Origin: Colius striatus
Taxonomy: Eukaryota; Chordata; Aves; Coliiformes; Coliidae
Assembly (NCBI RefSeq): GCF_028858725.1
Contig: NC_084765.1
Coordinates: 11,425,501-11,489,500 of the forward strand
Length of the DNA stretch: 64,000 nt
Direction: 5' to 3'
In this document: one piece after another, positions 47,001 to 58,300 of the stretch
Layout of the letters: each line of letters opens with the position of its first letter
Position numbering within the stretch: position 1 is the first letter of the stretch
Translations under genes and position numbers: made by a program
The notes under the pieces: generated by a model
The model's input: only the letters and a program-made list of their open reading frames with translations
Told to the model about the DNA's origin: nothing
Database searches by the model: none

Positions 47001-50000
47001 AATGTTCTTATTATTGCCTGAAACAAACAGATTAGTGTGGCTATACACTGGGGAGAATCATCACCTGCACTCTGCACCATTCTCTGCCCACCTGCCCAAG
47101 TGGAGTTCTTTTTGCTTGAGAGGAAAGTTCCATGGTGTCCTCAGCTCCATGGAAAGCTCTGAAAGAGCTGGTAGCCACGTGTGTGCAGCTGGTTTCACAG
47201 CAGCAACACCTTCTGAGTTACACTTGGATCTTGTCTTGGAGGAAACCAGCTAGTGAGCAACGCTCTCAGCCCTGTTTGCACACAGCTGTGAGCGGGACTG
47301 TTCAGTGCCCAAGAGCCACTGTTACCTCTGTTAGGGGCTGTGGTTGGTCATGCCAGTGCTATGATGTGGAGGTCAGGGGAGGCCAGGCTTTCTGTTGCCC
47401 ACTCCAGCTCTTATGCATATTGTCCTCTTGTCCTTTCCCCAGTGCTTGGCAAGTCACCTGCCAGCTTCTCCCCTTCCCCTTGGCACCCTATCCTAAACAT
47501 GGGACCTATAGCTTCTACCCTGGCTTGTGTGGAACCTGAAAGGGGCTCAGCCCATTTTGCTAGTGCAGCATAGTTACCAGCATGGCTTTGCAAGCTCCGG
47601 AGGCAGGACCTGTTCTTATGTTCCATCAGCCACAATGCAGTAGAAGAAACTAGGAAGTATACCGTTTGTTTTCTTGACTAACTCTTCTGTGCTTTTGAGG
47701 GGTTTTTTGGGAAGTATTTTTCAGCCTCCTTAAAACTGGAAAAATAAAGGTAAGGGAACTCTTGCAAGACTTGCCCTTTTAATCTCTCATTTTGACACAT
47801 TCCGTTTTTGTGTTCCCGAAGCTGTTGTCCAACTGTTATCACTGTGTATGAAGAGAACTAGACAGATAAATTCAGTTCAGTCTCCTGTAAGAAGCTGCAC
47901 AACATGGATAAATATCATCACCTATGCCCTCATTCCATGCCTGCTGCCACTGGCTCATGCACCTGGCTGGAGCTGCACCCAGGGTAAATAGAAAGAGCTG
48001 CCCTGTGAGCAGTTGTCTCCTTGAAGTGCTTGTGCATGTGCTGAGGCCCCTATCTGTGCCTACAAGGTCCTTTTTCTTGGTTAGCACTGGAAACACAGAC
48101 GATGGATGTGGAGTTACTGTAAAAAAATGGGCCCCATCTCTCTGGAATCTCAACTTGATTCTACTTTTGTATGTTACAGCATTTCTCCAGCTTGATCCAT
48201 TGTCTTTATCTTGCTACAAACGACGATTAAGAAACTCAGTAAATCCTTCTGGATTTTATAGCCAGCCTTTTTAGAAAAAGGCTGTTTTCTAGTCTCCATA
48301 TTATTCCAGTTACTTGCCTGGATATGCTAGAGCTGACCCTTACCTATGCTGTACTGAACAGAACCTATTTTGCTGCTTCAGTTTCTGTGGTTTCACTTTC
48401 TTAAGCTCTTCATAATCTTTCCTCTGGAAACTGAATCTTTCTCTAAAGTTTTCTTTTTGTGCTGGGGCAAATTGCTCTTTCTGTGACTCTTGCCTACTGC
48501 TGCTTCTGTTTCTGTTAAATTATACCACTCTGTCCTTTCTTTTGAGTTTTCTGGGGCATCTCTGCCTCTCTTCAGGATATGGCAACCACTAACAAATCAC
48601 TTCTTTTTAAGGAAAGATGAGACATCAAAGAAAGGAAAAAAATGAAAAGGACTAACCCGCTTCCTGCCTTGCCTGCTGCTGCTTTCCCTTTCATCAAGAG
48701 ATGAAATAGGACTGTGAACAAAACTCTGCAGCTCTTCTTTCCTTACGCTGATTAAGATGTAAGCGTGACTAGGTATTAAGCCAGTAGAAGTAGCTTGGAA
48801 ATGGGGCTATAAAATTGCTGGTGTTTAGCTCACTTGGTTTACATCACATGTAAAGCAAATTGTGTTTGGACCTGTGTCATTTTGTCTTCTGTGTAGGGTG
48901 GCTAATAAGCTCCTGAGTGCTTCATGTCCTCTGCTCTCCCTCCAAGGGTGCTTGTGCTGCTGCTCAGCACTGCCTTCCTCTGTTTCCAGCTGTGACAGCA
49001 AAGGGCATGCTCGAAAGGCCAGGGAAGCACCACTGCCCCATGTTTTCTCTTTGTGGTACACTTGGAAACTGGGGACAAAAAACTGTGCTTGGCTTTGCCG
49101 GGCCTACAGCTGCCCTGGTCACAAGGAGAGCCCACTTTAGATGTGTGGCAGCTTTGCTGGTAGCCACTGGGCCATCTGCCTCTGGTCTTCAGCACGTGCT
49201 GCCTGTGTGCTGGCAGCAACAGACATCATGTCTCTCTGGCAGAGCCAGCCTGTCCTGGAGGACATGGTCAATCTCTCCAGGCTGGAGGGGTTTTCTCCAT
49301 CACAGCCTTGTGAAGCCTCTTTTTGCCACCAGCCTCCATGTTGTACTGTGCAGAGAAATGCCTGTGCTGCGCTGAAGGCAGGAAGGTGCAAGAAGGGTGG
49401 TTTTTGTTCCTTGGGGTGTTGGTCCCCCTGAGAGACAATAGTCACGCTGAGTTTTTCTGAAATGTGCCCCCTTGAGCCTCACCACATGGGGAGAGGGTGA
49501 TAAGCTAGGCTAATCTGTCACAAACAAATGGCCAATTCAGAAGTTAAACACTGGGTTCAAAGTATCCAAGCCCAGCCCCTGTTTCAGTGTGTAAGTAATT
49601 CAGTGTGTAAGTGTTTCTAAGTAATTTGAGCAGATGATCTCCCATTTCCAGATGATCTACTGCTCCTATCACTTATATCTTTCCCAAGATAAAAAATCAG
49701 GAGGGGAATTAGTGGCTTTATCTCCTTTATTACTAATGAGCTCTGGGCAGATTTCCTTCTGACCTGTTGGCACAAAGTGCATTTATAACATAGAGCAGAA
49801 GTGAAATTGTAGGGCTAGGACAAAATGTTTGCTTGCTGAAGACAGGCTGCAGTCTTGGAGCTGTAGCATGATGGGAGCTTTTCATGCTCCACCTGCTCTT
49901 GCAGCCTTTCTTGCTGTAAGCCACTGCTGACTGTGCATTTGCTAGTATGTCAGGCAGAGGGACACTCCTTCACAGAGCTTTAGTGCTAAAAATTGTCTCC

Positions 50001-51800
50001 TGGTTTCAGTGGCAGTTGTTCTGCTTTCTCCTGTGCCTCCTTGCCTTTTGGACAGTGTGGATATAGTTATATGTCATTATTTAACCATCTGAATACATGC
50101 CAAACAGTTCCCAAGGTGAAAAATAAGGTGCTTTTATCCTCCTGGGCACATTTGCCTGTAGTGGAACAATGGTCCTGTCGTGTAATGAGCTGAATCAGTG
50201 CATGGAGAAGAGATGATAGCCCCCTTCAGATTGTCAGCCCTGTTATCCTTCTGCACACCGACACGTTTGCAGAGCTTATTCTGGCTCATGCATAATGGTC
50301 TCTATGTGAGTCCGTGAAAGAATGAGTTTGGGTTTTATTGTATTCTGCACTCTCTTCTGCATCTGGGAGGGTTTTTTGCCCTCAGTCCCTGGTCATATGA
50401 GGAGGGGCTGAACATACACAATCTGTCTGCAGCTGTAGAGCTCAGGTGTTTAAGCTTACCGAGAGGGCACTGCTGCTTTGACATCATGGCAGCAGTTGGC
50501 ATCAGCCCTGCTCAATGTCAGCAGCTGTCCTGTGCAAGAAGCTGGGCTGCATTGGTGCGGGAGAGCCAAGGGAGGTTAGCACCCCAGCTCCTTCTGAAGG
50601 TCAGGAGTGCCACTGGAAGTCAGGCTTGGCATAAATCCTGGGCTTAGCTCTGCTTTTCTTGAGCTTTATCTAGTGAATCAAAGACCTCTGTTAGTTTTTC
50701 AAGAACCAAGCCCCGTGGGGTGTTTCTGGATCTGTATCATCTCACCTGCACCTATTCCTTGCAGTGAATTATCTGGAAAGTGTGAGGTTCAGGTGAGTGC
50801 TTGCTGCCCAAGCTGTGCTGCTGAAAGTGTGTGCACACTCTAGGGGAAAAAACCCAAACAATCAAATGTAAACAAAACCTGTTTTTTCCAATGAGAGATG
50901 AAGTATCACTTAAAACCTCACTGTTGTAGTGAAAGAAACTCATATCTGCTGAGTCTTGATAAGAAAATCCCCTTCTTTAACTATTTTATCAATCAGTCTT
51001 TATAGTATGAATGTGCAGTGTTTGTTAATGTGTATTAGTTCACGTTTTACACTGTTATGTAATGTGGTACTGGAATTTTACTGGAGGCTTTGGTGTTGTT
51101 CATGCTTAAGTAAAACAAGCTAAGGGGCAGCCTGGCCCCAGAAAGAAAGACTTTGCTGCTTAGAAGCCTAGAGCTGCCCATGAAGGATAAAGAATGGACA
51201 ACCAAGATAATGCCAGCATCCTCATTCTCTAATATATCTTTAAAACCCTTCCAGCATTGACTGGCATGAGAGATAAGTAACTGTAGCAGGACTGACTCTG
51301 CTGATGTCTGGATCAATAGACAAGCAGCAAGAATTCTGCAAAACTATAGTTGCTTTGCAAAGTTTTACTCTGACTAGTAATCAATAGTGTGGATGCTGGG
51401 GCTGTACCTGAACTTTTGATGGGTGTAGGAAACCTGTGTAAAGCCACTTTTGGGGCATCCCAATTTGGCTGGGACAATTTTTGTGACAGTCCTTACTCTT
51501 CCTAGGGACTTGAGGTGATAAGTGACGATACAGATCAGTGCCTGCAATGCTTTGGTGAGGCCAGTGGTACCCAGAGTCTGCCCTAACCCCGCTGGCCCCA
51601 GGCATAAGGTGGCAAACCCTGAGTGGCCAGCTGTACGGTCTGCGTGGGGCTGCGTCCCCCAGCCCCAGCGGGCAGCAGCGTCAGTGCTGCATAGGTATGG
51701 GGCAGCCCTCACTTGCCGTGACCCCTCAGACTCTCTGGCCAGGCCCAGAAAAGCTGTGCCTGCAGAGGCTGACTAGGGGATGTGCTGACTCCCGGGGCCG

Positions 51801-51807
51801 TTTATAG
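51801..51807 (+). promoter_or_regulatory. TATA-like element of NRIP3
   Basis: TTTATAG is flanked by GC-rich sequence, about 330 nt upstream of the NRIP3 ATG. Confidence 0.35.
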
Positions 51808-51858
51808 CCAGCTCCCGCGCTCTCTGTGAGGCTGCTTGGGGTTTTTGAGAGCTGTTGG

Positions 51859-51939
51859 ATGCCTGCAGCTAATCTCTCTGTCAGGAGAGGCAGCGAGGAG
51901 GAGCAGCAGCATCAATTTATTCCCTTAGACCGAGCCTGA
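51859..51939 (+). other. Upstream open reading frame in the NRIP3 5' UTR
   Basis: An ATG at 51859 opens a 26-codon frame that stops at TGA 51937-51939, about 190 nt before the main ATG. If transcription starts near 51830 it would be in the leader and could damp translation. It depends on the unconfirmed start site. Confidence 0.35.
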
Positions 51940-52131
51940 GTTCACCCGCTGTTGTTTGTGCACCACACTGCAACGTGCCCAACCCCTCCTTTACTCAGCG
52001 GCGGTGCTGGCTGGAGCACCTGCCGCTCTCCAGACGTCACCAGGCTCCGCACAGGCGAAAGAGCATCTGCCCGTCTCCAGCTCCGTGAGAGGTGCATCTT
52101 CGAGAAGCGAGAGCCCTGTGTTGCTGGGAAG

Positions 52132-52305
52132 ATGTTTTATTCAGGTATTCTGACAGAGCCAAGCAGAAAAGAAGTGGAGATAAGGGAGGCGGCTTCTCTG
52201 CGCCAGCAGAGGAGGATGAAGCAGGCGGTTCAGTTTATTCACAAGGATTCTGCAGATCTTCTCCCTCTGGATGGGCTGAAGAAACTGGGGACTTCAAAAG
52301 ATACC
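52132..52305 (+). CDS. NRIP3: NRIP3 exon 1
   Basis: This exon encodes residues 1-58: MFYSGILTEPSRKEVEIREA and on to FIHKDSADLLPLDGLKKLG. It ends at phase 0 before GTAAGG. The frame stays open upstream of the ATG for about 60 codons without an in-frame ATG. Confidence 0.95.
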
Positions 52306-55300
52306 GTAAGGCTTTATTGTGTTTACTGGAAGGAGATGTAAGAAGCTAGTAGGGCAGTGTCTATTCTTTTTCTTTGTGCCATTTTTCTCTTAGGAGAATT
52401 TGGTTGCTTGTGGAAATCAAAAGAATGAGGCTTTTGTATGTAAAAGGAAGGGATTAGAAATATGATGCTAGTTATCACCAGGGTTGCTTTTTTGCTAGTA
52501 GGTGCTTTCAGGTACCTGGCATTTGAATCTAAAAGCTTTGAGTTCCTTTTTACATTTACATGAAAATGAGATACCCTTTTCAGTACCCTCTCTGAATCAG
52601 AGTAAATCAAAATGCCTTCATATAATACACACATCTGTATACATGTTATACATGCACACATATAATCATAATAAAGCTGCCAAGATTACACTTTGAGAAA
52701 GGCTTATGCACAGATGTGTTTTTTTTTTAATGAAGGGACAGAATTCTGTGTTTTAAATATTTATATGTGCAATGATCCATGTGATCTTGTAGCTGACATA
52801 CGATACTCTTCATCACAGCCAGGGGCTGGAGAGCATTTCTAAATACTAATGTGCACTGATGTTTGGAGCCTTCTCTGATGGGAAATGATACTTAAATGTA
52901 ACATCAAAAGTTCTGATGTATGGAGCAAAATCTAGAAAACACATCCTACCGAGGAAAGCTGCTTTACTTTTTTTTGTGTCCAGTTCTTGCACCTTATAAC
53001 ATAAAATATTTGCTTTATTTTCCCCCAGTGCTTAATACAGGTTCATTGAAAAAGGTGAATCTTTGATATTTTATTAGAGTGGTTTTGTTCTCTCACAGCT
53101 TTCCTTCTCAGCTGGTTTAGGCTTGACTCTCCCTGGCTGAGACAAGGGACATGAGTTGGCTGTTCTTTGTGGTGCACCGGGAGGGGAATTTTTTTACATC
53201 CCCAATGTTTTGCAGTTGTAGGGAGTGAAGCTTCTGACCAGAGGAAGGCTCAGAGGGGCTTTCCGGGTCACTGTTGAATGACATCTCTGTCAGGGAGCTA
53301 CAAAGCGCCTTTCAGAGTGTGATGGCGGTGTTATTGCTATTACCTGCAGATTTTATATGCCAGGGATGGAGTGAGATCCGAGCAGGTATGGGCCTCCCCA
53401 CTGCAAAACCACCTAGTCCCCATGCCACAGTGGGGAGTGATGAGACAGTGGGCACATATGACCAGGTCTTGCCTTGCAAGTCTCCAAAGCAACAGCACTG
53501 GCACCTGCTCAGGCCTCTTCTCACAACCCTGGAGGAGATGCTGTGAATTTCAGAGCCCTCCCAGCACGAGGCTGGGACAGCACTGAGCATCACTTCAAGA
53601 GGACTCTAAATCTCTCCCAAGGGCCGTGGCTGCATGCACGTCACAAGAGTAGACCCCAGGAGGAGTGGTAGGTTTTCTCCAGTCTCAGAGATGCACACAC
53701 CAGATCCTCCTAAATACAAGATTCTACCTTGGCATGGCCTCAAACTGGGGCATCCAGGTCCAGAGGGGTTGAGCTGTGCAGTTAGAAGGCCCAGGACATC
53801 AGGGGTCTTTGCCCAGAGCATGTACATGCTTTTCTTGTGAATTACTGCACACCTCCTAACAAAGGAGCTTGTTTTTGTGTCTGCTGTGACAGCTGTGGTG
53901 ATGTGAGTGGAAGGGCTTTTGACATGACTGGCATTATTAATGCAGGGTTTCCCACGAGGTTTCCAAGCAGCCTTGTCAAGAGAAAACAAGAGGTGACAGC
54001 CTCCCAGAGATAGGGACAGGTGGTGAGGACAGACCCTGTCTGTCAGGATGACAACTGGCAGCCACCACTCTGGTTTTGGGGAGAAATCTCTTTCCTTTTG
54101 GCTGCGATGGAGAGGGGGCTGAGCACAGCGAGGCGGCAGGAGGTCACCACGGTGGATGTGCTGGTGTCACTCAGCTGCTGTGCTGTTACTCAGCCCTGAA
54201 GCATCTTTCCTGGTGATGTCCCATATAGGCAGGTTTGAAAAATACGTGTTGTAATTATCTATGTTAAGCCCTTGATACTTTTCACTGCATTATTCTGGGT
54301 TGAAATGAACTCTTCCCACTCCTTCCTTGCTTTATGTATCTCACTTTACCTAGTACAAGACCAAGCCACAGTATATATTGGGTTTGAAAAACGCAGGGCT
54401 GGATACACTGAGCAGAAACAGTTTCATTGTGATGCCTGATCATTAGCCTCTTCCCCAAAGCCCGAGAAACTGGCATGAGATGGTCATTAGCTGGGATCTG
54501 GGCTTCCCAACATCATAACCATGCCTCCCTGGCTGGCTTGGGCAATCTGACACTTTGCCCTTGCCCTGAGAGATGCTGGGCTGGTTTGGCAGGGCTTTGC
54601 CTGAAACAACCCCACATGGCTTTACAAACTGTGAAACAAAGTTATAAATAGTAACAAACAACAACAACAACAAAAGCTTTTTCTTCTCCCAAAATACCCC
54701 TTGAGCCGCCCCTGGGTGTTTGAGTCCCCAGTGCAGTACTGGGTGCCCCCACAATTCCATCTCCTGCTCTTGTACCTGGTGCAATGTTGCAGTTAACTGC
54801 AATGCTTTCAGGTTTCCCCTCTTCTCACTGTGCATTCCACACAGTTTGTTATGTCTTAGTTAAAATGCAAAGAACTTTGATGTTATGTGCACTGTCTTGG
54901 TCAGAGATCTGGCCGCTGCCTGGGTACCCAGGGGTGCAGGGGAGCATGGGCCATCTTGTGTCCCACCTCATCCCCTGTGAGAAGGGCTGACAGCAGGTGA
55001 GCACAGCTGCTGGTAGAAGAGGTAAATTTGGATGAAGGATGGGAAGAAGAGAGAGAAATTGGTGATTTTTTGGGACAAGATCTATTAGTGTGTTAAAACT
55101 CCTTCTTTCCACTGCCTAGGTACAGATGAGAGAACAAACCTCCTGGGTTTAGAGAGGGGAAGAGCTGGCATCTTCCCTGACCATCTCCACCTGAGTGAAA
55201 CTGCTGTTGGCAGGTCTTGTTATCCCTGGATCTAGAAGCCAAAATAGTAGGAAACCTGCCAGAGAGATGGACACTTGCAAGCTGCAGTGATGTGCTTGTT

Positions 55301-58300
55301 TATCAATTGGGAAGGAGAAGGTCTGGACAGGATTTTTTGTGATTCTGTCAGACAATGGTAGATAGGCTTAGCCTATTTTACCACACCTTTTAGGTTTCTA
55401 CTATGACTTTTTTAGGGGATTATAGGTTTTTGCAAAGTCTCGGGGATGGAAAAAGAGGAATCTTATGAAAAATCCTGGTTTGTATTTACATTGTGCTGAA
55501 CTATCCTAGGAAATAGCTGTTTTCTTTTTTGCACTTAAACAATGGTATGTGACATCCTTTTAAAACTTTTTAAACTAAAACTTTCAAGAGCTTTGTGTGA
55601 TGCATATAAAGACAGTACCAGATAGTCTGAGTTTCGTCTGCACTGGAGGGAGAACATGACTGCCTTCTCCATTGCTGTCAAGAGGAAGTTTTCCTCCCTC
55701 TCTCCCAGACATGGTTTGCTTGCAGTTTTCCAGCAAAATATGCATTTTCAAATGTCCCCTGGCACATTATCTGTTTATCAAATACGTATCCATCACTTGA
55801 GTCATCTGCGTGACTAACATCCCTCACTCTGTTGCACACAAGAGTCAAGGGAAACACAAGTTAAAGCAAACTAATTAATAGCCTGAGACAGGATGGTGCT
55901 ACAGGGAACCTTTTTAGCCCCCTCTTGCTGAGTTATTTCTGTATTGGAGCGCAACATAAGCAACATTTGTCCCCCTGAAGGCAGGATTCACTGCAGCATT
56001 CAGAGCGAGCATCAACAAGAGACAGTCCCAGTTGTGGTGGTAACTTGTGTTTGCTGAGTACCAGATTTTTTTCCTTTTGGTGACGGATCCCACATAGGAT
56101 TCATAAAACCAGAGGCCTGAGATAACCCACATATGCAGTTGGCAAATGATTCTTAGGAGAAATTGTAGTAAAAAAAAAATGAGGTTTAACTCAAGGGTGG
56201 GTGACAGTTAAAATAGTGATGATGACTGTGCTGGTGACTCCAGCCTGTTCTGTCAAAGGTATCTGGCAACGTGATTGAGCACAGGCAGATCAGAATAGCA
56301 CACAGACTGTCCTGGAAGTTGCCTTTTGGAAGTTTCTCTTGGTCCCAGCTAAGTGGGGCTGGCTGCGAGGAGGTCACTGCAGTGGGACAGGTTGTCTTTT
56401 GGCCTGCCAGGAACTTCACTCATCTGCTTCTCCGGTCCCCTAGTCCCTATTTGGTTTTTTTTATGGTTTGAAGAATTAGGTCTCCAAATGTATGTCTGAG
56501 TTGCAGACAAACATGAAAGGTAAGAAGGATATGGCATTCACTGTCAGCAAACCCTGGCGCTTACTTTTGCTCAAGTGAGGAGCCTTGGAGGTGATGACAG
56601 TGCTGACTGTGCACCCCCAGCTTCTGCCTCCTGTAAGGGAGCCTTTGCTTCCAGACTGATTTGATCCTCAGCATAAAGTCCATTTATAGCGAAGTCAGGC
56701 TGCTTTTAACCTAGTTAAGTGATACTGGTTTCTGCTGTTTGGTCTCACTGCAAAGGAGATGGTCACCAGAGCAGTGCTGGAGCTTCACTAGTGTTTGTGC
56801 ATGGAGGAGACAGCACAACATCAGGTCTGATTTCTCCCTCTTGCTCGGAGCGTTATTGCCTTTACACAGGACATTGTCTCTGGTGTGCTGGTCAGACACA
56901 GCAGCTGCAACCAAAACCAGCCATGAAGTTCAATTTCCTTTCAAGTGGCAGGTTGTAGGCAGAAGTACGAACAGTGAAAAGTGGGGAGAAAAGATGATGT
57001 GTCCTGATGACCACTGGTGTTGGCTGCATCTGTCCTGTCTCAGCAGCCAGGTCCAGTTTAACTGCCCGTGTTATGCTTACAGCAGGATTTGAAGCACTAA
57101 CGTGGTTGCAGCTATTTTAGGGTGATGCCAGGTTGCATTAGCCTTTTGTAAATGCTATTATTTAACATGCTGCACAGATTAAAGATGAGGTGTTGTGCAT
57201 GAGGGTGTGCACGGGTCAGCTCGAGGAACCACGGCCTGAGGTTTTCAATGCTAACCTCATCCCATTGAAATTCCCTCAGGATGAGGAAGCTAGCTGGTTT
57301 AGATATCTCTGCAGACACACAGACATATTTAATATGAATGCAAATATGCAGGAATAAGCTAGGAAGAAGGTCTCACTGTAGGCAAATTAAAATCAGAAGG
57401 AAAGGGCAGTAATGGGGGGGTGAATTAGCCAGGCAGATAATCAAGCAGAGTCATTTCACCTCCAGCAGAGTATGTGCATCCATCTCTGATGAACATTAAA
57501 CTCCAAAAAGCTTTTGGGAAGCAGTTGGAGGAAATTTTGAGAAACAGCATGCTTCTTGCAGAGCAAATGGAAATGGCAGGGAGAGTGAGAAGCTGCTCTA
57601 CAAAGTACTGAGGTCCCCAGGAGAATACCTACCTACCTCAGATGATCTTACCTCTTCCCCTCCTCTCTTTTGCCTCCTGCATCATGGCATCCAGGACTGG
57701 TCCCATTTACTCAGCCTTAGCAGCTAAATGCAAATTTGGAGGGAAGAGAGTCGCAGGGTGATTTTAGACCAAAAGGCCAGACTAGCTACATCTGTAGCTC
57801 TCTTCTTGCAGTTGTGCCTCCTTCACTTGCACCTGTAAGAGTGAACACACAGACACCAAAATCAGCTTCTTAAATTCTGGGACGATTCACAAAAAATAAG
57901 GTCACCACAGATGGAGGTATTTCCTCTGCCAGCGATGAAAGCATCTGTGTTCATTCACTAAGTCCATACACCTTTTTCATACTTAGGTGGTGCATGTAAT
58001 TTTTAGCTCTTAGCTTTTCTCATCACTGCAGAATTCCCTGATAACCTCATCAACAGATGAAGGCAATTACAGCTGAAATACCAGCTTGGGTAAGCCTGAC
58101 TTGTTTTGATTCCTACATGAAATCAAATCTTCAACTTGAGTTTGGAAAAGGAAAGGCATCTCTGCAAATTCTGGTTAATAATTTAAGAGTGTTACTCCCT
58201 TGCTAATTCAAAGTAGCTCTCTTTAGTCAAAGCCAGGTAAGCCAGAGCTGGCAGGAGAGTTCACAGATGTAGGCTAGGAAAAGTACATGTTATCTGGGAA

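Larger units (their letters stand above)
37891..51590. other. SCUBE2-NRIP3 intergenic region (no gene seen)
   Basis: This is about 13.7 kb with no exon set I can support. It is AT-rich from 37.9 to 40 kb and more balanced after. It contains a CR1 copy at about 40915-41497 and a short AT microsatellite near 44.0 kb. The long frames at 38844-39341 and 40331-40897 (both minus) and 48917-49375 (plus) have no recognisable domain, partner exon or coding-like composition. A non-coding RNA cannot be excluded by eye. Confidence 0.65.
51595..52131 (+). promoter_or_regulatory. NRIP3: NRIP3 CpG-rich promoter and 5' UTR region
   Basis: CpG dinucleotides are locally concentrated here, roughly two dozen in about 0.5 kb, against a CpG-poor surrounding. 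A TTTATAG at 51801-51807 within GC-rich DNA could act as a TATA-like box, placing transcription start near 51830. An AGACGTCA at 52032-52039 is one base off the palindromic CRE site. The exact start site is inferred. Confidence 0.55.

Noticed and set aside
48917..49375. 152-codon plus-strand open frame, overlapping others on both strands
   Set aside because: Many frames are open at once in this Cys/Ser/Ala-rich GC-balanced stretch. There is no domain and no consistent codon signal.
51952..52131. Starting NRIP3 translation upstream at 51952
   Set aside because: The codon there is TTG, not ATG, and the known family begins MFYSG, which matches ATG 52132.
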